From assembly GCF_002860285.1 (NCBI RefSeq), contig NZ_PGVF01000011.1, positions 1-64,000 of the forward strand: DNA of 64,000 bases. The letters run 5' to 3'. This document shows, in pieces, positions 1 to 8,278 of the stretch. Position 1 is the stretch's first letter. Each line of letters starts with the position of its first letter. This DNA comes from Bacillus sp. M6-12 (GTDB lineage: Bacteria > Bacillota > Bacilli > Bacillales > DSM-1321). The notes beneath the pieces were generated by a model. It was not told where the DNA came from. It did not search any database and saw only the letters and a list, made by a program, of their open reading frames with translations. A program made the translations under genes and the position numbers.

Positions 1-34
1 TTCCGGCACTCGCTCATATACATGTAACAAGGAA

Positions 35-640
35 AGAAAAGCGGAAGCGCCCTGGTCAGCCCCGACAAGCATAAGACGAGCGCTGACAGAAGGCGCTTTT
101 TGCCTTCGGAAGTGATTGGCTAATGACCTCGAGGGGCTGGGCGCTGGAGCTGGACATCAGAGAAAAGCGGAAGCACCCTGGTCAGAGGAAGAACGGCTAA
201 AGTCGCCAGTGTTGTAACTAAATTCGTGTTACAACCTTCGTCCTGTGGCAACGCCGTTCTGACCCACATCCTCACAAAGGAACGTCGACTAAGTTCTGGC
301 ACGTCCTGTGCCAATCGTCGACGCCAGCACATCCTGTGCAAGTCCGACAAGCATAAGACGAGCACTGACAGAAGGCGCTTTTTGCCTTCGGAAGTGATTG
401 GCTTATGACCAGGGTTGCGAAGGACACTTTATCGCAACAAAAGATTGTAACGGCACTTGGTAACAACACTCGAGGCCGACTAAGATCGCCAGTGTTGCAA
501 CATAAACCGTGTTACAATCTTCGTCCTGTGGCGACGTCGGCACTAGCACATCCTCACAAAGCTGTGGCTTTGTTTCGTGCGATGTATCGCTGCCGCAGCG
601 TTCCTTGTCCTGTGCGTCGTGGCTGGGCGCTTCCGCTAAA
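35..640 (+). repeat. Degenerate ~282-bp tandem intergenic repeat (two copies)
   Basis: Two diverged copies of one unit lie head to tail. Bases 62-128 match 344-410 with two differences (a block containing GACAAGCATAAGACGAG and GCCTTCGGAAGTGATTGGC). Bases ~197-280 match ~480-562, both containing TCGCCAGTGTTG, a GTGTTACAA core, TTCGTCCTGTGGC and ACATCCTCACAAAG. Both pairs are offset by 282-283 bases, which defines the unit length. Short open frames here are not convincing genes. Related copies occur at 25667-25735 and, inverted, at 42225-42415. Confidence 0.8.
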
Positions 641-691
641 CATCTGCACTTTAAAAGTTGTATTTTCTTATTTTGCTAATAAAGGAGTGGG

Positions 692-2128
692 ATGGTGCCG
701 GAAAAAAGTTTAAATATTACAAATGAAGTGCTGGAGGCCATTTTAAAATCAATTGACGAAGGAATCCATGTAATAGATTTACAAGGCAAAACCATTTTTT
801 ATAATGAAGTAGCGGCTCGTCTTGATGGGATGAAAATCGCCGAAGTGCTTGGAAAGCCGCTGCTTGAAGTGTTTCCTTCCTTAACAAGAAAAACCTCTAC
901 ACTTCTACAGGTTATCGATAGGGGCAAGCCAATATACCATGAAAGCCAATCATATTTGAATCTTCACGGGGAAAAAGCGGAAACAATGAATACAACTTTG
1001 CCCATTTATGTAAAAGGCAAATTGATCGGTGCGGTTGAAATTGCCAAGGATTATTCCCGCCTGAGAATGCTGTCAGAAAGACTGCTTGATCTTGAAAGCA
1101 AAGTAAAGCGGAAAGAAAAGCCGAAAAGTTCAAATAATGGTGCCATTTATACATTCGATTCCATTATTACTAATGATCCTGTATTCAGAACTGTGATTTC
1201 GCGGGGAAGAAAAGCGGGAAAAACATCTTCTCCTGTTCTCGTTTATGGGGAAAGCGGAGTTGGCAAGGAGTTATTTGTCCAGGGGATCCACAACGAGTCT
1301 TATAGAAGAAAGGGACCGTTTATCGCCCAGAATTGTGCTGCCCTTCCAGAATCATTGCTGGAAAGCCTCTTATTTGGAACGGCAAAGGGCAGCTATACTG
1401 GAGCTTTGGAGAGGCCTGGCTTATTCGAACTTGCAAACGGAGGCACTCTTTTCCTTGATGAACTGAATTCTATGCCTGTGGAGCTTCAGGCAAAGCTGCT
1501 TCGAGTGCTGGAGGATGGCCAGGTAAGGCGGGTAGGGGGAGCGGTAAGTATTCCCGTAGATGTACGAGTGATTGCAGCAATGAATATCATGCCTGAACAA
1601 GCACTGGAGGAAAAGATCATCCGATCCGATTTATTTTTCAGATTGAATGTCCTGCGCTATGAGCTTCCGCCTTTAAGGAACCGCAAAAAGGACATATTGC
1701 TGCTGACCGAGCACTTTATTTCTATGTTTAACACAAATCTGAACTTGAACATTCAAGGTATAGATGAACAAGTTTCAGCAGTTTTTGTCCGCTACAACTG
1801 GCCCGGCAATGTCAGAGAGCTAAAACATACGATTGAATATATGATGAATGTATGTGAAGCTGACGTGCTTACAGCCATTGAGCTGCCCGGATCTTTTTCA
1901 GGGGCGGGTAAAAAAGCGGGGGCTGACAAGGTTTTTCCTTCACTTCGAAAAGCGCTTCGGGACGCGGAAGTTGAATTAATAAACAAAGCGCTGCTGCAAA
2001 CAAGCGGAAACATTCTGCAATCAGCCAAGCTGCTTGGCATTCCGCGGCAAACGCTTCAATATAAGCTTGCGAAGCATGGGATGGAAGGGGATTCACATTA
2101 CATACTGGACAGTAATTCAAAAAATTAA
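692..2128 (+). CDS. Sigma-54-dependent transcriptional activator (PAS-AAA+-Fis)
   Basis: An enhancer-binding protein of the RocR/BkdR type that would activate sigma-54 RNA polymerase. A PAS-like sensor spans about residues 10-120. The AAA+ core has Walker A GESGVGKE (186-193), a GAFTGA-loop equivalent reading GSYTGA (233-238) and Walker B GTLFLDE (251-257). A Fis-type helix-turn-helix ends the protein (about 430-465). No receiver domain precedes the core, so a small-molecule signal is likely. AAGGAG lies just upstream; GTG at 695 is spaced slightly better than ATG 692. The gene ends at a terminator, and a perfect sigma-54 promoter for kamA follows, so it very probably controls lysine degradation. 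The effector is unknown. Confidence 0.9.
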   Translation: MVPEKSLNITNEVLEAILKSIDEGIHVIDLQGKTIFYNEVAARLDGMKIAEVLGKPLLEVFPSLTRKTSTLLQVIDRGKPIYHESQSYLNLHGEKAETMNTTLPIYVKGKLIGAVEIAKDYSRLRMLSERLLDLESKVKRKEKPKSSNNGAIYTFDSIITNDPVFRTVISRGRKAGKTSSPVLVYGESGVGKELFVQGIHNESYRRKGPFIAQNCAALPESLLESLLFGTAKGSYTGALERPGLFELANGGTLFLDELNSMPVELQAKLLRVLEDGQVRRVGGAVSIPVDVRVIAAMNIMPEQALEEKIIRSDLFFRLNVLRYELPPLRNRKKDILLLTEHFISMFNTNLNLNIQGIDEQVSAVFVRYNWPGNVRELKHTIEYMMNVCEADVLTAIELPGSFSGAGKKAGADKVFPSLRKALRDAEVELINKALLQTSGNILQSAKLLGIPRQTLQYKLAKHGMEGDSHYILDSNSKN

Positions 2129-2139
2129 GTCATATTCTG

Positions 2140-2171
2140 CTCAATCAATATTTTGCTGATTGAGTTTTTTT
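2140..2171 (+). terminator. Rho-independent terminator of the sigma-54 activator gene
   Basis: CTCAATCA (2140-2147) pairs with TGATTGAG (2157-2164), followed by seven T residues. It separates the regulator transcript from the kamA promoter. Confidence 0.85.
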
Positions 2172-2211
2172 ATTGTAAATTTCCCGCTTTCTTAATTATT
2201 TTCTTAAACTT

Positions 2212-2227
2212 TGGCACGAAACTTGCA
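2212..2227 (+). promoter_or_regulatory. Sigma-54 (-24/-12) promoter of kamA
   Basis: TGGCAC (2212-2217), a five-base spacer and TTGCA (2223-2227) match the sigma-54 consensus, 37 bases before the kamA start codon. The adjacent upstream gene encodes the matching class of activator. Enhancer sites were not identified; they may lie in the 3' end of the activator gene. Confidence 0.9.
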
Positions 2228-2263
2228 TTAATAGTTAGTATCAAACCTAATGGAGGAATTGCT

Positions 2264-3694
2264 ATGCTGCATGATTTATATAAACCAAAAAAGCACTGGA
2301 AAGAATTTGAACTTTGGAAGGATGTCACTGAAGAACAATGGAACAATTGGCTCTGGCAGCTGACCAATACAATCCGGACTATTGAGGATTTAAAGAAAAT
2401 AATCAACCTTACAAAAGAGGAAGAGGAAGGAGTCAGGATATCAGTTAAAACGATACCCCTCAATATCACTCCCTACTATGCTTCGCTAATGAATCCGGAC
2501 GATCCCCGCTGCCCGATTAGAATGCAATCTGTTCCGATTTCAAAGGAAATGTATAAAACAAAGTATGATATGGAGGACCCGCTCCATGAAGATGAGGATT
2601 CCCCGGTGCCTGGACTGACACACAGGTACCCGGACAGAGTTCTATTCCTTGTTACAAACCAGTGCTCAATGTATTGCAGGTATTGTACAAGGCGGCGTTT
2701 TTCGGGCCAAATTGGCATGGGTGTCCCGAAAAAGCAGCTTGATGCAGCGATTGGATATATCAGGGAAACTCCTCAGGTAAGGGATGTCTTGATTTCCGGG
2801 GGTGACGGCCTGCTTATCAATGACACCATACTTGAGTACATTTTAAAAAATCTCCGGGAAATTCCGCATGTTGAAATAATCCGGATAGGCACCCGGGCAC
2901 CAGTTGTTTTTCCGCAGCGGATTACAGATAACCTTTGCAATATATTAAAAAAGTATCATCCTATCTGGCTCAATACTCATTTCAATACCAGCATTGAGAT
3001 TACTGAAGAATCAAAAAAAGCCTGTGAAATGCTTGCCAATGCAGGGGTGCCGATCGGAAACCAATCAGTTATTCTTTCAGGAATCAATGACAGTGTAGCT
3101 ATTATGAAAAAACTGATGCATGACTTAGTGAAAATCCGTGTCCGGCCTTATTATATTTATCAATGTGACTTATCGGAAGGAATCAGCCATTTCAGGGCTC
3201 CTGTTTCGAAAGGGCTGGAAATTATCGAGGGGCTGCGCGGCCATACCTCGGGTTATGCCGTACCTACTTTTGTTGTAGATGCTCCGGGCGGGGGAGGGAA
3301 GATCGCTCTTCAGCCAAACTACTTGATTTCACAGAGTCCAGATAAAGTAATATTAAGAAACTTTGAGGGCGTCATTACCTCCTATCCGGAACCTGAAAAC
3401 TACATCGCAGGCCGTGCAGAGGACTATTTTAAAGAAGTTTATCCAGATTACGAGAATAAGAAATCGAACACCGGAATTGCGGCCGTTATGAATGAATCTA
3501 AGTTTAACTTGATACCGGAAAACCTGCAGAGATTGGACCGGCGCCATAAGTATCAGGAAGATCCGGAACATACTTCCTTAAAAGCTAAACGGGAAAAACG
3601 TGATGAAATGAAGGAAAAGAAGTTCCTGTCACAGCAGAGCAAACTTTCAGGGGCTAATAAAGCGGATGCTGAGAACATTTCAGAAACTGATTAA
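2264..3694 (+). CDS. kamA: Lysine 2,3-aminomutase
   Basis: A radical SAM, PLP-dependent enzyme converting L-lysine to L-beta-lysine, the first step of a fermentation-type lysine route. The radical SAM cysteines are C134, C138 and C141 (CSMYCRYC). The 476-aa length fits the family. ATG 2264 is chosen because TGGAGG lies seven bases upstream; the longer frame from 2153 would run through the sigma-54 promoter. yokU follows after 15 bases, and its ribosome binding site overlaps the kamA stop, so the two are coupled. The usual partner ablB/yodP (beta-lysine acetyltransferase) is not next to it or anywhere in the window, so the fate of beta-lysine is unclear. Expression should depend on sigma-54. 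Confidence 0.95.
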   Translation: MLHDLYKPKKHWKEFELWKDVTEEQWNNWLWQLTNTIRTIEDLKKIINLTKEEEEGVRISVKTIPLNITPYYASLMNPDDPRCPIRMQSVPISKEMYKTKYDMEDPLHEDEDSPVPGLTHRYPDRVLFLVTNQCSMYCRYCTRRRFSGQIGMGVPKKQLDAAIGYIRETPQVRDVLISGGDGLLINDTILEYILKNLREIPHVEIIRIGTRAPVVFPQRITDNLCNILKKYHPIWLNTHFNTSIEITEESKKACEMLANAGVPIGNQSVILSGINDSVAIMKKLMHDLVKIRVRPYYIYQCDLSEGISHFRAPVSKGLEIIEGLRGHTSGYAVPTFVVDAPGGGGKIALQPNYLISQSPDKVILRNFEGVITSYPEPENYIAGRAEDYFKEVYPDYENKKSNTGIAAVMNESKFNLIPENLQRLDRRHKYQEDPEHTSLKAKREKRDEMKEKKFLSQQSKLSGANKADAENISETD

Positions 3695-3709
3695 GGAGGC
3701 TCAAGGGAA

Positions 3710-3979
3710 ATGAAATGTGATTGGTGTGGAAGTGAGGCAGCCAAAGGAGAAGATACAGTATATTGGGAACTTCCTGACGGAACCCGAGCGATTGAGATAA
3801 CCGGGACCCCAGCCGTAATCTGTTCAGGATGTGAAATGGTCTATCAGACTGATGAAATAACAAAAGAAATCGAGGATCAGCTATTTTTAATAGATACAAA
3901 GAAGATAGATAAAGTTATTCATTATCAAAAATTGATGTCTCTTCCTAGGCTGCTGAAGAGAAATTACTTTGATTTTTAG
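3710..3979 (+). CDS. yokU: YokU family zinc-finger-like protein
   Basis: An 89-aa protein with two CxxC pairs (MKCDWCG at the start and CSGC near residue 44), the pattern of a small zinc-binding protein. The family is known for lying next to lysine 2,3-aminomutase genes and its function is not established. It is translated directly after kamA. In B. subtilis yokU adjoins yozE, but here 22 kb separate them. A second, broken copy of its 3' half lies at 25168-25339 immediately before the yozE side, so this locus was split by the insertion of the island. Confidence 0.88.
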   Translation: MKCDWCGSEAAKGEDTVYWELPDGTRAIEITGTPAVICSGCEMVYQTDEITKEIEDQLFLIDTKKIDKVIHYQKLMSLPRLLKRNYFDF

Positions 3980-4093
3980 TCTTGATATATAGATACTTCT
4001 ACGAAATTATCTTATCAGACACAAACTGTATAAGAGAAGTCAGTGTCTCAATTGCCCGGGCGAGCATTAAATATAAAAAATAGAATATCAGGT

Positions 4094-4720
4094 ATGGGGC
4101 TGTCCCGAAAGTCGGTTTATACTTTCGGACTGCTTCTTTTTTATTCAAAAAAAACACAAAAAAACCGTCACTTCTAGTAACTGTAAGTTACCACCCAAAC
4201 AATCTAGAAAAGGACGATTTTTAGGAGCAATCCTATCGACTACTATTGAGAATTATACCACGCAAACCAGCCAAAAATGCATCCGGACACGAATAAGGCC
4301 ACAAAATTTATGAATACGGGGATTGTACAAACTGTCCATTGAAATTACTCTGTACCAAAAGTAAGTGTAACCGCCAGGTTTTTTGGAAAACTTTATTTTA
4401 AGAAATGAAAGCAAAGGTAAGGCAGCCCCTTGAATGTGAGGACAAAGCCGCCATTTATGCCCGACGGAAGGCTGAGGTAGAAAGGGTTTTTGGCCATATC
4501 AAGGGCAATCATCGTTCTGCCAGTTTGCTCTTCGAGGACATGATAAGGTGCCTATCGAGTACGACATCGTGGCACCCGCCCACAACATGATTAAAGTGGC
4601 GGGCATCCGCCTAGCCACTTATAACTCACCGATCCCGACAAAAGAAACTGGCGAAAACGACCTGTTTTTCATCAGCTTTTTTTGTGTTTTAAGGACTTTT
4701 TAGAAACCCTTTTTTGAAAT
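4094..4720 (+). mobile_element. Decayed IS1182-type insertion sequence (left border of island)
   Basis: The segment opens with GGGGCTGTCCCGAAAGT (from 4096), which looks like an IS end and forms a hairpin with ACTTTCGG (4121-4128). The middle of the element is missing. From about 4270 the + strand encodes broken pieces of a transposase C-terminus: a cysteine motif resembling CTNCPLKLLCTKSKCNR, then YARRKAEVERVFGHIKGN (about 4456-4510), then AHNMIKVAG in another frame. Stops and frameshifts show it is dead. A weak inverted copy of the left end may lie near 4695 (GACTTTTTAGAAACCC). The IS1182 assignment rests on recognised motifs only. Confidence 0.65.
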
Positions 4721-4901
4721 TAATAGGATAGTATTCTATCTCTTTTAAAAATGAAAAAATATTGAGGTTTTTTTTATACTAATAAAATGATTAGACAAGC
4801 TTTTTAAACTTTACTAATGTTAAAACTAATTTTTGTTGGCGTAAAAAATTATTCTTAAAAAACTAATTAATAGTTTGTAATATTAAACTTTTAAAAATAT
4901 T
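4721..4901. other. AT-rich gene-free stretch before the island promoter
   Basis: Very AT-rich sequence with no credible open frame on either strand. I see no hairpin with a T-tract. It separates the IS remnant from the TRAP operon promoter. Confidence 0.5.
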
Positions 4902-4954
4902 TTGACAATTATATTTTCACCATGGTAATGTTAATTAAGAAACTAAATGTTAAC
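4902..4954 (+). promoter_or_regulatory. Candidate promoter and operator of the TRAP/ThDP operon
   Basis: TTGACA (4902-4907) is a good -35; the best -10 (TAATGT, 4926-4931) is weak. GTTAAT (4930) and GTTAAC (4949-4954) follow 19 bases apart. A similar pair 20 bases apart lies downstream of the second island promoter (14763-14788). This suggests one shared regulator, possibly the IclR protein at 23457. That link is inference. Confidence 0.5.
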
Positions 4955-4996
4955 AATTATAACGAGATGTTGCTTGGAGGTGTCGAATCAATAAAA

Positions 4997-5010
4997 TGTA
5001 AGCGCTTAAA
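4997..5010 (+). promoter_or_regulatory. Candidate cre site (CcpA catabolite repression)
   Basis: TGTAAGCGCTTAAA differs from the palindromic cre ideal TGTAAGCGCTTACA at one position. It lies between the candidate promoter and the first gene of the operon, a place where CcpA normally represses. Confidence 0.75.
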
Positions 5011-5055
5011 ATTCCTTGACTTTGTGTTCAATTTAACTAAAAAGGAGCGGAAGAA

Positions 5056-6153
5056 ATGGGGGCAATACTGGTTAGTAAAAAGGCGGTTGGAATTTTAACA
5101 TTAATATTGATGATGATTTTTGTAACAGCATGCGGAGGGGCTAAAAGTGATACGGAGACCGCTTCAACAGAAAAAAAGAACTCATCAAAAAGCGGCAACA
5201 AGGTTCTCAGTATTGGTACTACTCCAGTTGGCGTGTCCTATAATTCAATTGGAAATGGGCTGGCTAAAGTCATAAGCACAAATTCATCGCTTAAAGTTTC
5301 AGTAAAACCATCAAACGGCGTAAGCGCTTGGGGACCGCAAATGAATAAGGGCGAGATTGAATTGGGAGTTGGTTCCGGGCCGGATATGGTCTGGGCATTT
5401 AAGGGGGAAAATGGTTATAAACGAACTGAAAATATGCGGCTGGTTGTCAGGGGGAATTACCTGGGTGTAACAGGGGCAGCAGTTCGAAAGAATTCCAATA
5501 TCAAAACGATTGCTGACTTGAAAGGGAAGCGGGTAGCAGCTGACTATCCTGGTTCAGCAATTGCAAAGATGGTCCTTGAAGCGACGTTAAAAGCTAACGG
5601 TCTTTCCTGGGATGATGTGCAAAAAGTGCCGATTCCTACTACTGCTGCAGGAATAGAAGCTCTTCAGGATAACAGAGTGGACGCGGCGTTCGCACTAACC
5701 CCAACTACACCAATTGTTCAGGAAGTCCATAACGCGGTCGGTTTAAAATCGATTAATTTCATTGATGATGTAAAACCTGAGGCGATTACAGATATTCCAC
5801 AGGAAAAGGTGGATGAAATCACATCGGTAGTACCGGGAGTAAGATTGGCTGTTGTAAAAGCGAACGGTTACATTGCAGAAGATGGAGTCGGAATTGAATA
5901 CCCTTCCCAGCTTGTTGCTGCTGCTCAGTTGTCAGACGAATCAGTATACGAACTGATGGAAACATTGTGGGAAAACTACAAAGAGCTTCATCCAATCCAT
6001 CTTTGGTTAAAAACATGGGTTCCTGAAACAATGTTCGATCCGAACCCAACTATCCCGTACCATCCGGGAGCTGTTAAGTTCTTTAAGGATAAGGGTCTCT
6101 GGAACGATGAAGTAGAGAAAATCCAGCAGGAGCTGCTAAAGCAAGCTGAATAA
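5056..6153 (+). CDS. TRAP transporter solute-binding lipoprotein, TAXI family
   Basis: The extracytoplasmic receptor of a TAXI-type TRAP transporter. A lipoprotein signal peptide ends in VTACGG, so Cys26 should be lipidated and the protein anchored outside the membrane. The body has the TAXI pattern: binding-fold start GTTPVGVSYNSIGNGLA and ADLKGKRVAADYPGSA in the middle. AAGGAG lies upstream of ATG 5056. The gene is followed by a hairpin and then by the cognate permease, as expected for a highly expressed binding protein. TAXI receptors often bind carboxylates; with oxidoreductases downstream, an organic acid such as an aryl carboxylate or oxoacid is a reasonable guess but is not shown by the sequence. 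Confidence 0.88.
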   Translation: MGAILVSKKAVGILTLILMMIFVTACGGAKSDTETASTEKKNSSKSGNKVLSIGTTPVGVSYNSIGNGLAKVISTNSSLKVSVKPSNGVSAWGPQMNKGEIELGVGSGPDMVWAFKGENGYKRTENMRLVVRGNYLGVTGAAVRKNSNIKTIADLKGKRVAADYPGSAIAKMVLEATLKANGLSWDDVQKVPIPTTAAGIEALQDNRVDAAFALTPTTPIVQEVHNAVGLKSINFIDDVKPEAITDIPQEKVDEITSVVPGVRLAVVKANGYIAEDGVGIEYPSQLVAAAQLSDESVYELMETLWENYKELHPIHLWLKTWVPETMFDPNPTIPYHPGAVKFFKDKGLWNDEVEKIQQELLKQAE

Positions 6154-6193
6154 AAGATTTACAGCCTTAAGGTACGAATAAAAAAAGGAATAG

Positions 6194-6224
6194 TGTCGGC
6201 CTGCCTAGATTTAGGGGGTCGACA
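6194..6224 (+). terminator. Intergenic hairpin after the TAXI receptor gene
   Basis: TGTCG (6194-6198) pairs with CGACA (6220-6224) and inner GCC/CCT segments add pairs. Only a poor T-rich tail follows. It is likely a partial terminator or mRNA-stabilising hairpin that raises receptor over permease expression. Confidence 0.5.
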
Positions 6225-6247
6225 TTTTATAAGAAAGGAGTTTAAAC

Positions 6248-8257
6248 ATGACGGCCAATAATGCAAATAGTAATGAAGAATCTGGCCAAGTCCTATTGGA
6301 GCCGGATATAGAATTTCGCAAATACCGTGTTTTCAAAAGCAGGTCAGTTAAAAATTTGTGGAATATCTTATTAGCTTTAATTCCTGTATCTGGTCTGCTC
6401 TATATTTTAGGTATTCATCAAAGATTGGGTCTTAGTTTATACGCTGAGCAGTATATTGGTTTATTTTTTGGTTTATTTCTTTCCGCAATCTTTCTGAGTG
6501 TTCCAATTAATAGCCGGGCATCCAAGGAAAGTGTACCTTGGTATGATTGGATTCTGGCAGCCCTCGGTTTAAATGCAGGGTTATATATAGTGATCTATTA
6601 TCCTACCATTGTTCTCGATATCGGAACAGTAACAACTGGCCGTTTTATTTTAAGTGTAATTGCTATTCTATTAATATTAGAAGCCATTCGCCGTGTCCTC
6701 GGTAAAGGATTATTGATTGTTGTGCTTATTTTTATGGCATACGGTTTCTTTGCCCCTCATTTTCCAGGAGTTTTTAAAGGTACAGGCACTTCTGTAGAAC
6801 AATTATTCAGTTATATGTATCTGGATTCTAATAGTTTACTAAGCATGCTGAACGTTGCTGCAACATTAGCCCTAAGTTTTATCTTTTTCGGACAAATATT
6901 GCTGTTGTTTGGCGGAGCAGATATTCTGAACGACATTGCCATTTCTGCATTTGGAAGATTTAGAGGAGGGCCAGCGAAGGCCGCCGTTCTTGGATCAAGT
7001 CTGGTTGGGACGATTACGGGGGGACCGGTGGCCAACGTTATCCTAACCGGAAATGTCACGATTCCTTTAATGAAGAAAAATGGCTATACAGCTGCACAGG
7101 CTGGGGCGGTGGAGTCCGTTGCGTCAACTGGGGGGCAAATCATGCCGCCTGTAATGGGTATTGCGGCATTCATCATTGCCGAAACACTGGGTGTACCATA
7201 CACGGATGTGGCTTTAGCTGCACTCGTTCCAGCTTTGATGTTTTACATTTGTTTATTTTTCCAGGTGGATTTTATTGCTGGCCGAAGACAGTTAAAACGA
7301 TTAAGTAAAGAGAATATTCCAGTCTTTACTCAAGTAATGAAAAAAGGGTGGATGATTGTACCTACTTTAGGTTCTTTGATTTACTTCCTATTTTTTCTCG
7401 GTACTTCTCCAGCGATTGCAGGTCTTTATGCTTCCGGGATTGCAATTATCTTTTTGTCATTTGAGAAAACGACAAGGCAAAAAATCGTCAGCCTTATTCC
7501 TCAAATGTTTGTAGATACCGGAAAAACGATGCTGGAAATCGGTATAGTGCTGGCGGCCGCCGGTTTAGTAGTAGGGATTACCGGTGTAACAGGTTTAGGT
7601 TTCAATCTTGGACTGATTTTATCCAGCTTTGCAGAATATGGTTTATTTGTACTTCTGGTATTAAGTGCTATTGTTTCAATTATTTTGGGGATGGGTATGC
7701 CATCGGTTGCAGCATATGCACTTGTGTCAGTATTGGTGGCTCCTACTCTAGTAGAACTGGGTGTCGACCAACTTTCAGCACATTTATTTGTTTTTTATTT
7801 CTCTATAGTCTCGAATTTTACTCCTCCAGTTGCAATGGCTTGTTTCACTGCAGCTCCAATCGCAAAGGAGAACCCGAACAAAATTGGGTTCCAGGCCATG
7901 CAGCTTGGTATCATAGGTTACCTGGTGCCATTTTTGTTCGTGTATGCCCCTGAAATGCTGATCCGTAAAGAGGCAATCGTACCTCTTGGTGAAAGTATTG
8001 TTACGATTGGTACCATGGTGCTTGGCTGCTACTTAATGGCCATGGCACTGGAAGGATTTTTCTTTAGAAAAATAAGTACGGTCAAACGAATTGTTGTCGC
8101 TGTATTAGCAGTTTGTCTCTTTGTCCCTATCTCAGTTTGGGAGTACAGTCATATACTTAACGGTGTTGCTTTCGTGCTAACAGTATTCTTCATGATCAAT
8201 GAGTGGAGAACACGAGGAAATGTTCAGGAGGAACTGCCAATAAAAACGGTGGTTTAA
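6248..8257 (+). CDS. TRAP transporter fused permease (DctQM type)
   Basis: A 669-aa, highly hydrophobic protein with many membrane segments, long enough to be the fused small (DctQ) and large (DctM) subunits that TAXI systems use. Conserved DctM-like stretches include ASTGGQIMPPVMG and LGMGMPSVAAYAL, the latter near the substrate and sodium path. AAAGGAG precedes ATG 6248. It works with the receptor encoded just upstream and would drive sodium-coupled uptake of a carboxylate. The aldehyde dehydrogenase gene starts 22 bases after its stop, so the transporter and catabolic genes share a transcript. Confidence 0.88.
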   Translation: MTANNANSNEESGQVLLEPDIEFRKYRVFKSRSVKNLWNILLALIPVSGLLYILGIHQRLGLSLYAEQYIGLFFGLFLSAIFLSVPINSRASKESVPWYDWILAALGLNAGLYIVIYYPTIVLDIGTVTTGRFILSVIAILLILEAIRRVLGKGLLIVVLIFMAYGFFAPHFPGVFKGTGTSVEQLFSYMYLDSNSLLSMLNVAATLALSFIFFGQILLLFGGADILNDIAISAFGRFRGGPAKAAVLGSSLVGTITGGPVANVILTGNVTIPLMKKNGYTAAQAGAVESVASTGGQIMPPVMGIAAFIIAETLGVPYTDVALAALVPALMFYICLFFQVDFIAGRRQLKRLSKENIPVFTQVMKKGWMIVPTLGSLIYFLFFLGTSPAIAGLYASGIAIIFLSFEKTTRQKIVSLIPQMFVDTGKTMLEIGIVLAAAGLVVGITGVTGLGFNLGLILSSFAEYGLFVLLVLSAIVSIILGMGMPSVAAYALVSVLVAPTLVELGVDQLSAHLFVFYFSIVSNFTPPVAMACFTAAPIAKENPNKIGFQAMQLGIIGYLVPFLFVYAPEMLIRKEAIVPLGESIVTIGTMVLGCYLMAMALEGFFFRKISTVKRIVVAVLAVCLFVPISVWEYSHILNGVAFVLTVFFMINEWRTRGNVQEELPIKTVV

Positions 8258-8278
8258 GGCTGAGAGGGGGGTAAAGAT

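Noticed and set aside
405..713. 102-aa frame in the left-end repeat
   Set aside because: It lies inside the repeat unit, has no ribosome site and its sister copy does not keep the frame.
3980..4093. ablB/yodP remnant after yokU
   Set aside because: No acetyltransferase-like reading frame in any phase.
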